A stretch of DNA of 64,000 nt, from the NCBI GenBank assembly GCA_914767885.1, contig CAJZBQ010000044.1, positions 974,891 to 1,038,890 on the forward strand, given 5' to 3'. Under the pieces are notes generated by a model that was given only the letters and a program-made list of their open reading frames with translations, did no database searches and was not told the DNA's origin. Shown in pieces: positions 19,816 to 31,654 of the stretch; the stretch's first letter is position 1; each line of letters starts with the position of its first letter. Source of the DNA: Blepharisma stoltei. Taxonomy: Eukaryota; Ciliophora; Heterotrichea; Heterotrichida; Blepharismidae. Both the position numbers and the translations under genes were made by a program.

Positions 19816-22524
19816 TTAGATTTCTCTGTACTCCTTTAGACTTAATATCTTTTGATACCCCTTAGAAAAGTTGCGATGGAGTTGATACCATTTTTCATAA
19901 TTCCTTTTGAACAAATTCATTGTCTCAACGAACTGTGACGCTATTTCATTTCTTGTCCACCCATTCCTCCAGGCGCACACATCGAAATTTTCAATCTGAT
20001 CTAACAAACCCTTAAAGCCTTCAGAAAAGTTTTGCAAATCAAAAGTGGGATTCGTGCAGCTGCCAGAATTCATTGCTTCTACACAAGCCTTGACCTTTGT
20101 ATAATCCTCAGTATCTAGCCTAAATCTCTCCTTGTCTGCATATATAGACTCAACAATGATTTTTATTTGCCTATAATGCATGTCACTTCTGTCTAATGAA
20201 AAGCAGGTTATTGTAGTGAGATGGCCTATCATTTCGACTGCGTTTCTTGTTCGTCCTGATTCTAAATCGGTTACTACGATGGTTGCCATTCTCAGAATTA
20301 TCACTTTTTGGGAATCCCTCATGACATCGGTATAATAGCTTCTTTCAGCTGAAGGATACTGAGCCTGATATACAAAAGATTTCAAAGCATCCATAAAATA
20401 GCCCAAGTTTAAATAGTTTAAGATATAGAGTGTTATATAAGCTTCTTTCATTACATTTTTATACTCTTTTTTAAACTTCTCAAAGGATTTCAAGTTATTC
20501 GGGCTTAAGTCAATGAATTTGGGTGCTTGATTGTAGGAATTAATGAAAAATTGGCAGAGCTTTAAATAGATGGGGTCATTTTTATTATAGTTGATAAGGG
20601 ATCCTTTGTCGGGGTAGTATTCTTGCACACAAGTGTCAAGAATATATCACTTGCATAGCATCAACTCACCTTTAATTCTCAAAAACACTGAGAAATTTAT
20701 CAACTCATGCATTATGTTTCCTGCAGTCTTATCCTTCAAAGACTCATAGCTTAAATACTGAGTGTCGCACATAGTGTATCTAGAGGTATAGAGGTTTTGG
20801 ATCTCTTTTAATGCTGAATTCGCTCCAAACTCATTTAGCTGTTCTCACTCTGCAAAATTATGAGCCTTTATTTCATTCAGCATTTCAGCTGACAGGTATG
20901 TGTAATAGTCATCATTTCCTGGATAATCTGATAAAATAGAATAAGAGCAGTATAAGGTGTCTTTTGGCTCTGGCTTCAGCTTTGAGTCTACATATACTAA
21001 GGAATATGCAGAGGAGCTGCCATCACCGCCAAGGCTTATGCTCATAACTTCATCTTCTGAAATTTCAGTTACACTTATATCACTGTATTTCCTCCAAATC
21101 CCTCTTTCTGAGTCGTAAATAAAAGAATAATAATGGCCTCCTTCAGCACTGCCCTCGTGGATTAGTATGGAGTGCAGGTAGTATGGAGTTTTCATTAAAC
21201 CTGGAACCTTATACTGCTGTTCAAGCTCTTTTCTCAATTTCTCTAGCTCAGTCTTCTTCTTTTCCATTGAAGTCTGGCACAAATTTCGTAGATAAGCAAG
21301 CCAGTTGGCAAGGTCTTTCAACGTTTGGCTGTCGACTTCATTGTCCCCTAGGATTCTTAAATTATCTTGCTGAAACCCATCTTCTGAGCATTCTTCTTTT
21401 ATAAATGCACTGGCTAACTGCAATATCTCAGGCAGGCCTAGCCCAGAATTTTTGTATTTAGTAATAGAATCTATTGTTTCTTCCATTGTTTTTATTTGCC
21501 TTCTTAGATTTTTCAAAGTCTTATGCTGCCTCTTAGATTCCTGTTTGTTCTTATATAAAAATCTATCAATATGTATAACTTTTGGAAACTCAAAGCGCTT
21601 GTTGATTTTGATAGGCGATCTTTTTTGTTTATCATAGGCCACTCTTTGAATGTGAAACAATAAAATAGATGGTGGATTCTCAATCCACACCCTCTGGCAT
21701 GCAGTCGTTTCACTGCCACTCGGTGTCATAAAATTTTCAATTTTTGTGCTTTTTGAAAATTCCCATGCTGTATACAAATCTCCATACTCGACGTCCAGGT
21801 TGATTTGTCCAAACACTGCATGGTTTATTTGTGTTGCCTTCCTTCCGAATTCATTGAAAGTGATAGACTCTATATGCTTTCCATAAAACATATTAGATAT
21901 CAGTCCATCTAAATTTACCATCATCCCTGAACTAGTTCTATATGATTCATATTCGTCGTCTATATTACGGTTTCTCATAGCTTCTGATATCCTTGATACC
22001 AAAATCATATTAAATTCCCCCACATCTCTTTGGCTCCCTATTTCTATTTTATTTCCAAAATCATCTGTAATTGAGCTGAGGACAGAGGTAGGGTCTATAT
22101 ATTTTCTGTTGCTTCCTATCATTAAAGCAAAAAGCTTTTGAAGCTGCGAAAGAAGCTGAAATTTGCTGCTGGTCACCCTTTGTGGGATTTGAAAGCTCAT
22201 GACTGCTTTTACGAAAGCTGGGATTGCAAAATAGGTTTGGATTAAGGAGTTAAAGTAGCATGTGTTTCCGATGTTTTTTAGGCCAACTGGGGTCCCTTCA
22301 ACCCTTATACGCTCTTCAGGGTTTAGAGGCTCAAAGGCATTCAGATCATTAATTGCTTTCTGAGTGTTATACGTCTCATAATGGCTTTGATTGTTTTTAT
22401 CTACAAGCCAGTTTAATGCAGCGTCAGAGCCAGTCCCACATAGCTTTAGTGCTTTCTGAACGTCTGCAAGTGAGAAGCCCATCCTTGTGAGCTCTTCTAC
22501 TTTAGCGCTATTATAGTTTTCCAT
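19816..22524 (-). CDS. Ubiquitin C-terminal hydrolase (USP), UBA + USP
   Basis: 902 aa, with two internal UGA read as Trp (AEWEQL and CKWYIL in the C-terminal third). N-terminal UBA domain: VEELTRMGFSLADVQKALKLCG...ALNWLV (residues 8-43). USP Cys box GLKNIGNTCYFNSLIQ (about 80-96) and His box GSAEGGHYYSFIYD (about 448-460) with SSAYSLVYV. A coiled-coil insert separates the two halves (about 330-430). The arrangement resembles USP25/28. Removes ubiquitin from substrates. The start has UBA right after it, so is secure. The C-terminal 300 residues are helical with no recognised domain. Confidence 0.9.
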
Positions 22525-22607
22525 GCTTAAAAATATATAGAAAGATTATTTTTGATTAGCCAATCTTGTGTAGATGTGATTTACATGTTTGTGCTACATA
22601 AAAATTA

Positions 22608-25600
22608 CTATAAGGGGCCACTTCCTCCTTCTGGAGTGATTCAATTAAGAAACTCCCCGACTGTTTTTATTTCACAAGCCTTACAGTGCAAACATTTTGT
22701 CTGGTCAATTTTCAATTGATCCTGCTCATACGTAAAAACTCCTCCTGGGCAGAACTTCTCTTCAAGTCCTGCAAATTCCTTGCTTTACCTTAAAAAGAAA
22801 TGAAATGGTGGCATTGTGGAAGAGGACTCTAGGCGCACTCTATGGAAAGGTAGGATCCATCTGATGAATGAAACAGGGCCTCTGCACTTATTTTGAAGCA
22901 GACCTTTAGGCTTGGGCTTGCCTTGCGAATAGGAATTTTTGTTTTTCCTTTGGAGGTTTTCTTGTGTCTGCAAGATAGACTAGACAGGTTTTGCCGACCG
23001 TTTGATCTTTCCTTTTCAGAACAATCGGGGCACACTCCAGGTTGTGGCTCTGCCCTATGTAGCTTATCTCTAGGGATGTATATTAAAGCGATGTCGAGAA
23101 CCAACCCACCCTCTAGCAGGGGAAACCCAGAAACCTTGTAGAAGAGAGGATGAAGTCCAGTGATGTGTATTCGGTCAGGTTTGGCGGATCGCAATGTCTT
23201 ACGATGCTGGCCGCAGCTTATTCCAAACCAAGGTTTTTACCTCTTGGGGAAGATAGAATCTCAAAGTCCTCTAGGCCAATCCTGTAATCTCCTAGCGAAA
23301 GGCCGGGAGTTGTAGCCCAAGTCGGGCGTACTACACTGTGACCCATCCCATGCACTCCAAATAATGTGTGAGCCCATTTCTGGAGGTGTATAGCTGATAG
23401 GCAGATGGCAAGCAGTTACGAAGTAAGGCAGAGATAAATACCCTTTTGAAGTATCTCAGGGATCTTTTCAACGATCTTAACTAATCCTTTGGGCATATGG
23501 CAGACTTAAATTTTCCAGATTTGAACTCCGAGGTCTTTTAAGATTGCTATTCCTTGGAGCTGATAAGACTCAAAAGTTAGCAGGCTTGCCTACTTATGGC
23601 CAGTTAAACCTTTAATTTAGTCAATTTGCTTGACCTTTGAGTTTGCTGCTTCTCCATTCCCATTTTAATTTTAATAAAATCTGGCTGATCTGGATCATTC
23701 TGTGTTCCCGATCTTCTGAGATTTGTTAATAAATCAAACGCTATTTTTCCATCAGGTGTAGGATACTGGATCGGCTCATACTCCTTCGCATATTTGGTCG
23801 CCTCTGAATCTCTTCACGAATTTTCTGACTTTGCCCTCAAATTCAGCTTCAGCCTGACTTCATCCTCGCTATAACTAAGCGCTGCCAAATACAAGCCCAT
23901 CCAAAAGTTTCTATTAAAGCACGATCTTATATGTCTTACAGATATAAGTTCATCCCAAATCCAAGACCTCCTATATTTTTCATAATAATCATACAAGTCT
24001 TTCCCTTCAGCTTCATCCTTTGATAAAGCCTCATGCAGGACTTCAGCTGCAATCATCCCACTTTTCATAGCTGTATGAGTGCCTTTTAGCTTTGCGTAGT
24101 TTAAAAAACCAGCTGAGTCTCCTATCAGCATTCCTCCTTGAAAAGTTATTTTTGGGACTGAAAAAAATCCTCCTTCAGTCAAAGTTCTTGCTCCATATGC
24201 TAAACATTCTCCGCCTTCTAAATAATGCTTATAAAGTGGATGAGTCTTAAGACGTTGGAATTCTTGGTAAGGGCTAATGTAAGGGTTATTGTAGTCTAAG
24301 CTTATAACTAAGCCGACATGGACTTTATCTGCAGCTTGATGGTACATGAACCCTCTTCCCCTTGTAGATAGGTCAAGTGGCCAGTTCAAAGTTTGGATAG
24401 CTAGGCCTTCTTCGAATTTTTCAGGACTGATTTTTCATACCTCCTTGATACCAAGGCCGTAGGATTGGTCAATTGCATATCGTTCACCATCGTCAAATCA
24501 CCCTAAATTGAATCGCTTTATTAAGTCTTCTGAGATACTCCCTTTAGATCCTTCTGCAAATAAGGAGTGCTTTGCATAGATTTCGACACCTTTTTGGTAG
24601 TCTTTTCGAGGCTGCCAGTTTTTTCCAATTCCAAAATCGCTACAAATTATACCTTCAACGTATCCTTTTTGGTTAATTAAAACTTCAGAGGCAGGGAAGC
24701 TTGGGTAAATTTGGACTCCAATACTTTCTGCGTATTTTCCTAATCATCTGGTAGTTTCACTGAGAGAAATTATGTAATTGCCTTCGTTATTCTTACTTAG
24801 ATTTAGTAAGGGTTATCGTTTAACGTCATTACCACATGATCCACTCAGCTTCAGGGACTCCCCATTCACCTTCGCGCTGAGCACCGCTTGGCTTCAGTTA
24901 ATTATCCCTTAGATTTGGCATTTGGATTTCGATAGATATCCTTCCAATTTTCGGGCTGGTCATAGGTTGTCTGCGTAAAAATCCCAAAATAGGAATCTCT
25001 AGCTGAGTGTCGGCAAAATGTCAGCTTGAAGCCCAAGGCATAACTTTTGGCCTCACGCTGAGTGTTACTCGATTGATCTAGTGGTACCTATAGGCGTTGA
25101 TGGGCTACCCTTTTCAACTTTAAGTCTTCCCACTCCCATATGGGATAAAACCCATTTCTACATTTTATAGTAATTTTTTTCAAATTTAAAAGTATCCAAA
25201 TTCGAAATAATTTAAAGCAAATATTAATTTAATTTGTAAAATTTATGTTTTAAAATGCAATTTATTTAAATTAGTCTGAATTAGCATGAGATTTCATAAT
25301 AGCAATTATATGTAAAAATAATTTTTCCAAAAAATTTAATTAAAAACAATTTTTGTTCACTCATATAGGGGCAGTTAGCAAGCATAGCTGTCCATTTTTG
25401 GGGTCGTAATACATTTCTGAATATAATTAAAATGTGCTTTGTGATGCATGACTTGTCCAGATGCCCTTTTATTATAATTGCCTTCGTTATTCAAATATCC
25501 AGGCCTCACAAAGTTAGGTATGCTGAATGATTTATTTTCAGACAAAATTAAAGTCTTGAAATTTCTAACTGGGGTTTTGATAGGACTGTCCATATCACGT

Positions 25601-25833
25601 CAATTTGGAATGAGTTCATCAAGTGCCCTAGGCTCAAATAAGCATCCAGATACTATATGTGCGCCAACCTCTACACCTTTCTCTACAACAATTACTTGAT
25701 AATCTGGGTTCAGCTGTTTTAGTCTTATTCCAGCAGATAATCCAGCAGGTCCAGCTCCCACAATGACGACATCGCATATAATTCTGTCTCTCTGAACCAT
25801 CAAAGACCCAAATTTTCTTACTGCTTTCAGCAT
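22608..25833 (-). CDS. ETFDH: Electron transfer flavoprotein-ubiquinone oxidoreductase
   Basis: Three coding pieces joined across two retroposons give 559 aa with several UGA Trp. Pieces: 25833-25475, 24774-23626 and 22790-22608. FAD-binding VVIVGAGPAGLSAGIRL near the N-terminus after a short basic presequence, then GNYIISLSETTRWLGKYAE, YGLGIKEVWKISPEKF, GRGFMYHQAAD, ARTLTEGGFFSVPKITFQGG, GDSAGFLNYAKLKGTHTAMKSG and the C-terminal 4Fe-4S ligands FCPGGVF...CLHCKACEIKT. The mitochondrial enzyme passes electrons from ETF to ubiquinone. Without joining, the iron-sulphur domain is left stranded about 850 bp downstream. Confidence 0.92.
22791..23625. mobile_element. Retroposon-like insert in ETF-QO, C-terminal part
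   Basis: Longest copy, 835 bp. Flanked by 11 bp near-identical repeats TTGCTTTACCT (22780-22790) and TTGCTTGACCT (23626-23636). Removal joins TQRSSK to EFAGLEEKFCPGG in frame. On the minus strand a Cys-bearing fragment (VCPDCSEKERSNG..., ASPSLKVCFK) matches a fragment in the insert at 54306 (ASPNLKVYFK), suggesting a decayed element ORF. Confidence 0.78.
24792..25474. mobile_element. Retroposon-like insert in ETF-QO, N-terminal part, with nested MITE
   Basis: Flanked by perfect 17 bp repeats TAATTGCCTTCGTTATT (24775-24791 and 25475-25491). Removal gives YLNNEGNYIISLSETTRWLG. The left part shares TTAAC-TCATTACC-CATGATC and GGATTTC-A-AG with the COQ6 insert. A decayed family B MITE lies inside it at about 25118-25377. 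Confidence 0.85.
25118..25377. mobile_element. Degenerate family B MITE nested in the retroposon
   Basis: The body (about 25150-25355) aligns with family B copies (TTTAAATTAG-CTGAATTAGC-GAGATTTCAT and TTTTTGTTCACTCA near the end), bounded by CCCACTCCC and GGGGCAGTTA. Terminal G/C runs are decayed; exact left end uncertain. Confidence 0.6.
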
Positions 25834-25861
25834 TATAAATAATAAATTTTATAATAAATCA

Positions 25862-26236
25862 TTAAATAATTTCGCTCTTTGTGGAACGGAGAGGATTGAA
25901 AGGACGATTTTTAAAAGAGCTTGGAGAAGCTCTCATAAGTCGAGATTCAATATTCGGCGCAAACTGAGGCGAAATCAAAGGGTCGTATCTCACTATCTTA
26001 TGAGAGCTTTCTTCAGCTCTTTCCAAGATCCTCTTAAGGCTTGATTCTGGCTCGAAGTTGACTCTTATTGTATCAGCTTGCTCTTGTGCTTGAATTATCT
26101 CGAATTCTTTTTCTGGATTTTTATAACGCTTTCTCCGCTCTATGTTCCCACACTCTTTAAGCTCGCCTTCTAAACCTACCATTTTTCTTTTATAATTCTG
26201 GATCTGTGCTTCAATTCTATCGAGTTGAGATCTCAT
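25862..26236 (-). CDS. Small coiled-coil protein, start uncertain
   Basis: From the ATG at 26236, 124 aa: a charged helical stretch (MRSQLDRIEAQIQNYKRKMVGLEGELKECGN) followed by a basic, proline-containing tail. The same frame stays open upstream to about 26345 (QAKSRVRSSIGLSQEENAINARREIEA) without an ATG, so the true start may lie further up, perhaps behind an undetected intron or IES. It might even be the C-terminal end of the next coiled-coil gene, but no TA-to-TA or GT-AG join I tried linked them. Function unknown. Confidence 0.5.
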   Translation of the reverse strand: MRSQLDRIEAQIQNYKRKMVGLEGELKECGNIERRKRYKNPEKEFEIIQAQEQADTIRVNFEPESSLKRILERAEESSHKIVRYDPLISPQFAPNIESRLMRASPSSFKNRPFNPLRSTKSEII

Positions 26237-26394
26237 GGCTTCTATTTCTCTTCTAGCGTTAATGGCATTTTCTTCTTGGCTTAAACCAATGCTGCTTCTT
26301 ACTCTGCTTTTGGCTTGTGAGCAAAAGTTTTCTGTTCATAAGCCAAAGGGTTAAAAAACTTATATTCAAATTTTATATAACTTAATGGGATTTT

Positions 26395-29020
26395 CTAATA
26401 CTTTTGCTCGTTAGTCAAGAGAAATGTCAGCTCATTTTCCAAAGCTATCAACTGCCCTTCAATCCTTATCCTTTCTCTTTCACATATTTCTATGTCCCCA
26501 TGCGTTTTCATCATTTCTACTAATATCAATTGCAGATCACTGTAAGGTATAGATGCTTGCAGCATTTTTAAGAATCCTTCCAGCCCTTTTTTTTCTTTTA
26601 GGATCTGATTTGCTTTGTCCTCAAGCATTTTTAGTGCGAAAACATCACTTTCTGCAGTGGTTCTCCATTTAATTGTTTCTGATGCACTATATTTGAGCTG
26701 GTCTTTAAGCTTATTATTTTCTTCATTCAAGCTTTGCAGGTCTCTCTTAAGAGCTCCTGCTTCGTTTTGGAAAGACCTTGACTTGTTAAAGCTGCTTTCT
26801 CTGTCAATTTCAAGCTTATTTTTCTCCTCAACTAAGGCTTCAACTTCTGACCTGAGGTTTCTTTCTCTATCCTTTAGAGCTGCGTCATCAATTGATAAAG
26901 CATCATAACGCTGCTGTAACAAAAGCAATTTTTGGGCTGTGACTTGGGATTCCTGCTTCAGGTCAGAGTAGCTTCTGATTAGCAGTTCAAGCTCTTTGCA
27001 GGTAGACAAAACCCAGTCTTCAAGAAGCTGAGTATTTTCTGGGTGATTTTCATTGTATTTCATTAGAAAATTTTTGAAAGCAGGACTAATTGTAGAGGAA
27101 TAAGTTGACGCAGAAGCACAAATAGAGCCAAAACTAGACAGAAATCCAGAAATGGTAGATAAGCAGCTCTTAGCACTCTTCGCAACCTTTTCTTTTTCTT
27201 GCAGACTAGCAGTAACTCTTGAAATTTCCTGCCGCAAACCACCCAGTTCTTCACTTGCTGCAGTTTTCCCTTGTCTTTCAGAATCTGCCTCCTCACGTGC
27301 CTGCTGAAATTCCTTTTTCAGCAGCTCAATTTCATAATTTGCATCATCAATATAATTGTCCCTATCCCTAACCATCTCATCCATTTTTTGCAGTTCAAGG
27401 TTAAGCTCTTCTAATTTAGCTTTAAAATTAGCAGCCTCATCTTGTGACAGTTTATGCGAACACTGCTCAGAGCTCAATTTTATTTCTACTCTGTGCAGCT
27501 CTGCTTCTAATTCTTCCTTCTCATGGGCCATTCTGACAAGTTCTTGATGGGTGTTTTCTGTGACAATTCTGTTTTCATTTTTTTCTTTTTTTAGAGCTTG
27601 GGCTTCTTTTTTGATTTTTTCTATTTCTTCTTCTTTGTCGGAAAGTTTACTTTGGAGCTCGCTTATTTCTTCTGCAATTGCGAGTTCTCGCTTTAAAGCT
27701 TCTTGCTGCTCGCCCCAGGCTTTTTGGAGTTCTTTTTGAAGGCCGTCAATCTGCCTGACTGACTGCCGAAGATCGTCTTCTTTGCTTGTGTTTAAAGAGT
27801 CTCGCATCTGTCGGAATTCTCGTTCTTTGTAAATTAAGCTTTCTTCGAGCTCTTGGGCTTTTTCTTCGGATTTCTTTTTACTGATTTTAAGCTCTTTGAT
27901 GCTGCTTTCAGAAGCTTCTAGCGATTCTTTTAAATTATTTCGCTCTCTAAGCAGTGAATTATAGTTTTCTTGCAAGGCATCTAATTCTGCTTGTGTTTCT
28001 CTAAGTGTATTTGACAAAGTTGAGCTATTGGCTTGCAGTGACTCATTTTTATTCGTCAAATTTTGAATTTGCTGCTTTGCATCTTCAATTTCTGCAGAGA
28101 GTTTCCTTATTTTCTCACTCAAACGGGAATTCTCTTCACTTGAACTCTTTGCTTCTCCATCAATCTTGCTTTTATCCCTCCTCACAATTTCAAGCTCATC
28201 TTCTACCATCGATTTCATACTCTGCTCTTGGCTTAATATTTGTCTGACCTTCAAAAAATTTTCTTCAAGCTCCATTTTCTCTTTCAAAATTTTTTCATAC
28301 TCCTCTTTAAACTCTTTTTCCTTATGTGAAAATTCCTCAGCGTACTCTAACAGTGCATTTTTCTCATCTTCTAGTTTATTAAGCTCTTCTTCTGCAAAAG
28401 CAAGGGATTCAGCAGCTGCTTCAAGGTGCTTGTGTGATTCAGACCTCTCAATCAAAAGATTATTGTTTTCTTCGTTTTTCTTTTTAAGCTGCTCAGACAT
28501 GGCTGTGAGGTGTGCTTCTTGGTCAGCAATTATACTTTGTAGCTTGGAGATCTCTTTTCTTGTGTTGTCAGTAGTCGTTTTAGTATTGGTAAAGTCAACA
28601 AAAGCGTCAATGTCACGATGAGAAATTCCTAGGTTTTCCATTTTTGCCTCCAATGCTTGCTTGAGAACTTCTATGTAAGTTCGCTGTTCTTCTGAGAGGA
28701 GGGTTTCTGCCCTTAAGCTCTCTTCGAGATTATTCTTTTCTTTTAGGACATCGCTATGCTGGTAGTAAATGGCTGCATAGAGTTCTTGTAGTTGATTTAA
28801 AGTTAACTGAGTTGTGGGTGGAGGGAATGTGTAATTTTCAGCTAGAGGGACTTTCATTTGTGGTGATTTGTTTTCTCTTTTGGATTGAGAGCTCTGCGGG
28901 CTATAGCCTTCTGGGAATTTCCCGAGATGATCAGGGTTAACAGGGAAAGGGTGATTTGGACAAAACTCTGAAATTCTTTTTTCACATAGGATTTTATATT
29001 GCTCTAACTCTCAAAACCAT
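26395..29020 (-). CDS. Long coiled-coil protein
   Basis: 869 aa after removing a 16 nt intron right behind the ATG (29018-29020), giving MQYKILCEKRISEFCPNHPFPVNPDHL. A proline-rich segment is followed by near-continuous coiled coil from about residue 75 to 860 with heptad-rich Glu/Lys/Leu, broken once by a small Ser/Ala region (SCLSTISGFLSSFGSICASASTYSS). No motor head, kinase or other domain. Family not recognised; likely a cytoskeletal or basal-body structural protein (inference from composition). The start via the intron is preferred because the open frame upstream of the later ATG at 28857 encodes 60 more plausible residues. Confidence 0.7.
29002..29017 (-). other. Probable intron (16 nt) after the start codon of the coiled-coil gene
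   Basis: Minus-strand GTTTTGAGAGTTAGAG between ATG and CAA TAT AAA. Removal puts the ATG in frame with the long ORF. A 14 nt version ending at the first AG would be out of frame. Confidence 0.55.
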
Positions 29021-29056
29021 AAAGCTTATAATATTTTATTTTCAGTTCATTATTTT

Positions 29057-29086
29057 AACACCTTAACACCTTAACACCCTGGACCT
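29057..29086. repeat. Interstitial telomere-like repeats
   Basis: Three copies of TTAACACC in tandem followed by CTGG; the inverse, GGTGTTAA, differs by one base from the telomeric unit GGTGTTAG found at the right end of the window. Confidence 0.6.
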
Positions 29087-29248
29087 ATATTTTATACTAA
29101 AAGGTAGTAAGTTTCTAAGTCTTTGGGCTTGTGATCTAACTTTTTCTCGCAGCTGATTAGCGACCTCTACCTCTTCACTAGGAGCATACTCGACCCCATC
29201 CTCTTGTGAATCTCCCTGAGATAAATTACGTCGAAACGATTCTTCCAT
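29063..29248 (-). CDS. Small hypothetical protein, 61 aa
   Basis: MEESFRRNLSQGDSQEDGVEYAPSEEVEVANQL..., ending in ...KYRSRVLRC. Acidic first half and a basic amphipathic second half (LREKVRSQAQRLRNLL). The last codons and the stop are formed by telomere-like GGTGTTAA repeats (29057-29086), which is odd for a conserved gene end. It fits neatly between neighbours on the same strand. No family recognised. Confidence 0.4.
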   Translation of the reverse strand: MEESFRRNLSQGDSQEDGVEYAPSEEVEVANQLREKVRSQAQRLRNLLPFSIKYRSRVLRC

Positions 29249-29290
29249 TTTAAATGTCAAACGAATTTAAATTATCTTATTAAATTGTTG

Positions 29291-31300
29291 CTATTCAATA
29301 GAATAATGGAAATCAGTTTCAGGCACTGGCTGAATCCACTCGAATGCAGTTCGATGAGTCGTGTCCCAGTTCACTTTGCCATTACCTACATCGAAGTGGT
29401 TTTTTCTAAGGTTTTTAATTAAGTTGGGGTCGGCTTTTGAAACTTCCCCAAGAGAGTTCTTAAAATCTGTCCTCTGAGTCGAATTAAATAAAGGCGATTC
29501 CGCTCCATATTGAAAGTGGGTTGCTCTTAGGTCATCTAGGCTTTTTTTATCAAGCTCACTCTTTTTACCTTTTCCTTTGCCAATTTGACTTGAAGTAGTT
29601 TTATAGCTGTCTCCTCCAACTCCTAATACAAAATGATGGCCTCTAAGGTAAGTTTTCAAGTTATGGTCAAGGCCTCTTTGTTCAGAATTTTCAGTCATTG
29701 GCCGAAATGAATCTTGGGCTTCACTTTTGTTGGCAGGTGGATTAGAGCCAAAAACTATATGGGAAGACCAGTCAGATGCATGATCCCTTGCTTTTTGGGT
29801 TTCTGATAAATTTTTTCCTTCATGATTTTCACTATAAGCGGTAGACCAAGGCTTCTTTTCTGTCCCCAGCAAAAAGTGGGTTTTTCTCAGTGCGACTGAA
29901 CTAGATTTTGGAGTTTCAACAGACGATGAGTGGAAGTTTTTGTAAGAAGTTGACTCAGCGTCATAATTTGGCTTGTCACTTCCAAACAAAAAATGTGATG
30001 CCCTTAAGTCACCAAGCTTTTCATAATTCAGCTGTTCTTTGCTGTTTCCTTTATTATTGAAATTCGTCTGGGTCATGGAAGCCATATCTCCTTTTACGTT
30101 ACCAAGTTGGAAGTGCTGCTTTCTTAGGTCCTTGGAAAGCTCTTTAAAACCTATGGCTTTTGAGTTTTCTTTTGGCCCGAAATCTTGTTTGTTTGTGCTT
30201 GTATATGTCACAGGGGTGTTACCTACTTGAAAGTGAGAAGCTCTTACTCCCCTCTTTGTGAGCGAACAAAACCATTGAAAAAATCCTAATTTTTTGCCCA
30301 AAAGCCCACCCTCTGTGAGCAAACGAGAGATTTTTATTATGAAAACAATATTTTGGTATATAGTCATAGTTAGTAAAATGAAATCTCTAGATAATTCTGT
30401 AATTTTAAACAGCTTGCATTATAAAACATATATTTTACAGATTACATTAATATTTATAGAAATTTCCCATAGATGGCGCTGTTTGCCCTTGATTTGCCCA
30501 TGAGAAAAATTTTTTGGTTTGACCAAACCATATGGGACTGGTCGAACCAAAAAATTTCCCCAGTGGGCAAATCAAGGGCAAACAGCGCCATCTATGGGAA
30601 ATTTCTATACTTTCCAATTTGGATTTTTTTTAAATTTGAAAAAGTATTTCAATATAAAATTTATATTGATATTTATATTTTAAAAAAATTTACCACCTTT
30701 CCTTTAGCGAAAAAAATATTTTTGGTTCCATCACGAATGGGGAGTCAGATCTTTTTTAATCTTTAGCAAGTCAGACTCACTTGCTCTCTGAACTGTCTTG
30801 GGCCCGTAAGTAGATTTCGCAATTGATTCAAGGCTGAGAGGATCTTGCCCAAAGATGAAGTGGTGCTGCCTGAGAGATCGATCGACATCCATTCCTTCTA
30901 CCAAGCAAGTGGCTGGCCTTTCACTAGGTACAAAAGATTTCGAGGACGTTGTATTGTAATCAGCCGAATCAGATCCAAGCTCAAAGTGATGCTTTCTTAA
31001 ATCGCCTTTTACCTCTGCTTGGGCTTGAACTCCAGAGGATTTGAAGTTTTGAAACCTTGTCATAGACTCAGTTTTCGATAGCAATGGAGCGCTGCCTGTT
31101 CCTAAATCAAAATGGGATTTGCGAATATTTTTTCTCAGTTCTGGGTCTTGTTTTGATGTATTAAAGCCCTTGCTGTCTAAGAAATTTGCATGAGACGTAG
31201 ATTTATAATTGGGTCCGTCTCCCCCAAGAACGAAATGAGTTTTGCGAAGCTGATCTGCGAGTTTCAGCCTTTGGTCTCTTGTCATATAACTGCCCTGCAT
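29291..31300 (-). CDS. HFxLG-repeat protein, possibly axonemal
   Basis: Segments 31300-30764 and 30244-29291 join across a 519 bp IES to give 496 aa. The protein consists of about eleven repeats of some 38-45 residues, each with L-R-x-x-H-F-x-x-G (LRKTHFVLGG, IRKSHFDLGTG, LRKHHFELGSD, LRASHFQVGN, LRKQHFQLGN, LRATHFQYGA) followed about ten residues later by ST-x-x-x-F. Removal of the IES makes SDLLRASHFQVG, a perfect repeat. No enzyme motif. Short periodic motifs of this kind are common in proteins lining cilia microtubules, but that is inference; I cannot name the family. Confidence 0.8.
30245..30763. mobile_element. Family B-related IES with an internal palindrome
   Basis: TA at 30245-30246 and 30764-30765. 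One end CTCCCCTCTTTGTGAGCGAACAAAA is family B; the other end is diverged (GAATGGGGAGTCAGATC). At 30455-30609 it holds a long palindrome with about 60 bp arms (TATAGAAATTTCCCATAGATGG...). Removal restores the HFxLG repeat in frame. Confidence 0.82.
30455..30609. repeat. Palindrome inside the IES
   Basis: Left arm from TATAGAAATTTCCCATAG, right arm its inverse CTATGGGAAATTTCTATA; arms include GATGGCGCTGTTTGCCCT and AGGGCAAACAGCGCCATC and meet near TTTGACCAAACC. Shares the GATGGCGC motif with the hairpins at 44977-45211. Confidence 0.85.
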
Positions 31301-31654
31301 ATTGAATTTCTTAAAATAATTATCAATTATACAAGCACAAAATTTATGAAATCTGCAAATTTGTATAAAATTATATTAGACGAGTCTGCTTTCCAATATA
31401 AGCAAATAGTGATATATCATTTATCTAAAAGCGTCAAATATAGATAGAAAATATAATATTTTCTATAATAAAAAACCAACATATAGCGCTTGTGAAAGTA
31501 AATGCTTTATTTCTTACCTTTTTATTGTTTAACAAGCTAAACTAAATGAAATCTTAAAAAAATTTAAAATCCTATAAAATCAGAAGAAATTAAGCAATTT
31601 ATACCTTTTCGGCATTAAAAATGATAAAGTCTTTTTCAACAGTTATATAAAAGT

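Noticed and set aside
22829-23194. 121-residue minus-strand frame as a gene
   Set aside because: Lies wholly in a repeated insert and is matched only by fragments in another copy; treated as an element remnant.
26237-26394. Joining the two neighbouring coiled-coil frames (25862 and 26395) into one gene
   Set aside because: No TA-to-TA cut or 15-17 nt GT-AG intron that I tried kept the frame without a stop.
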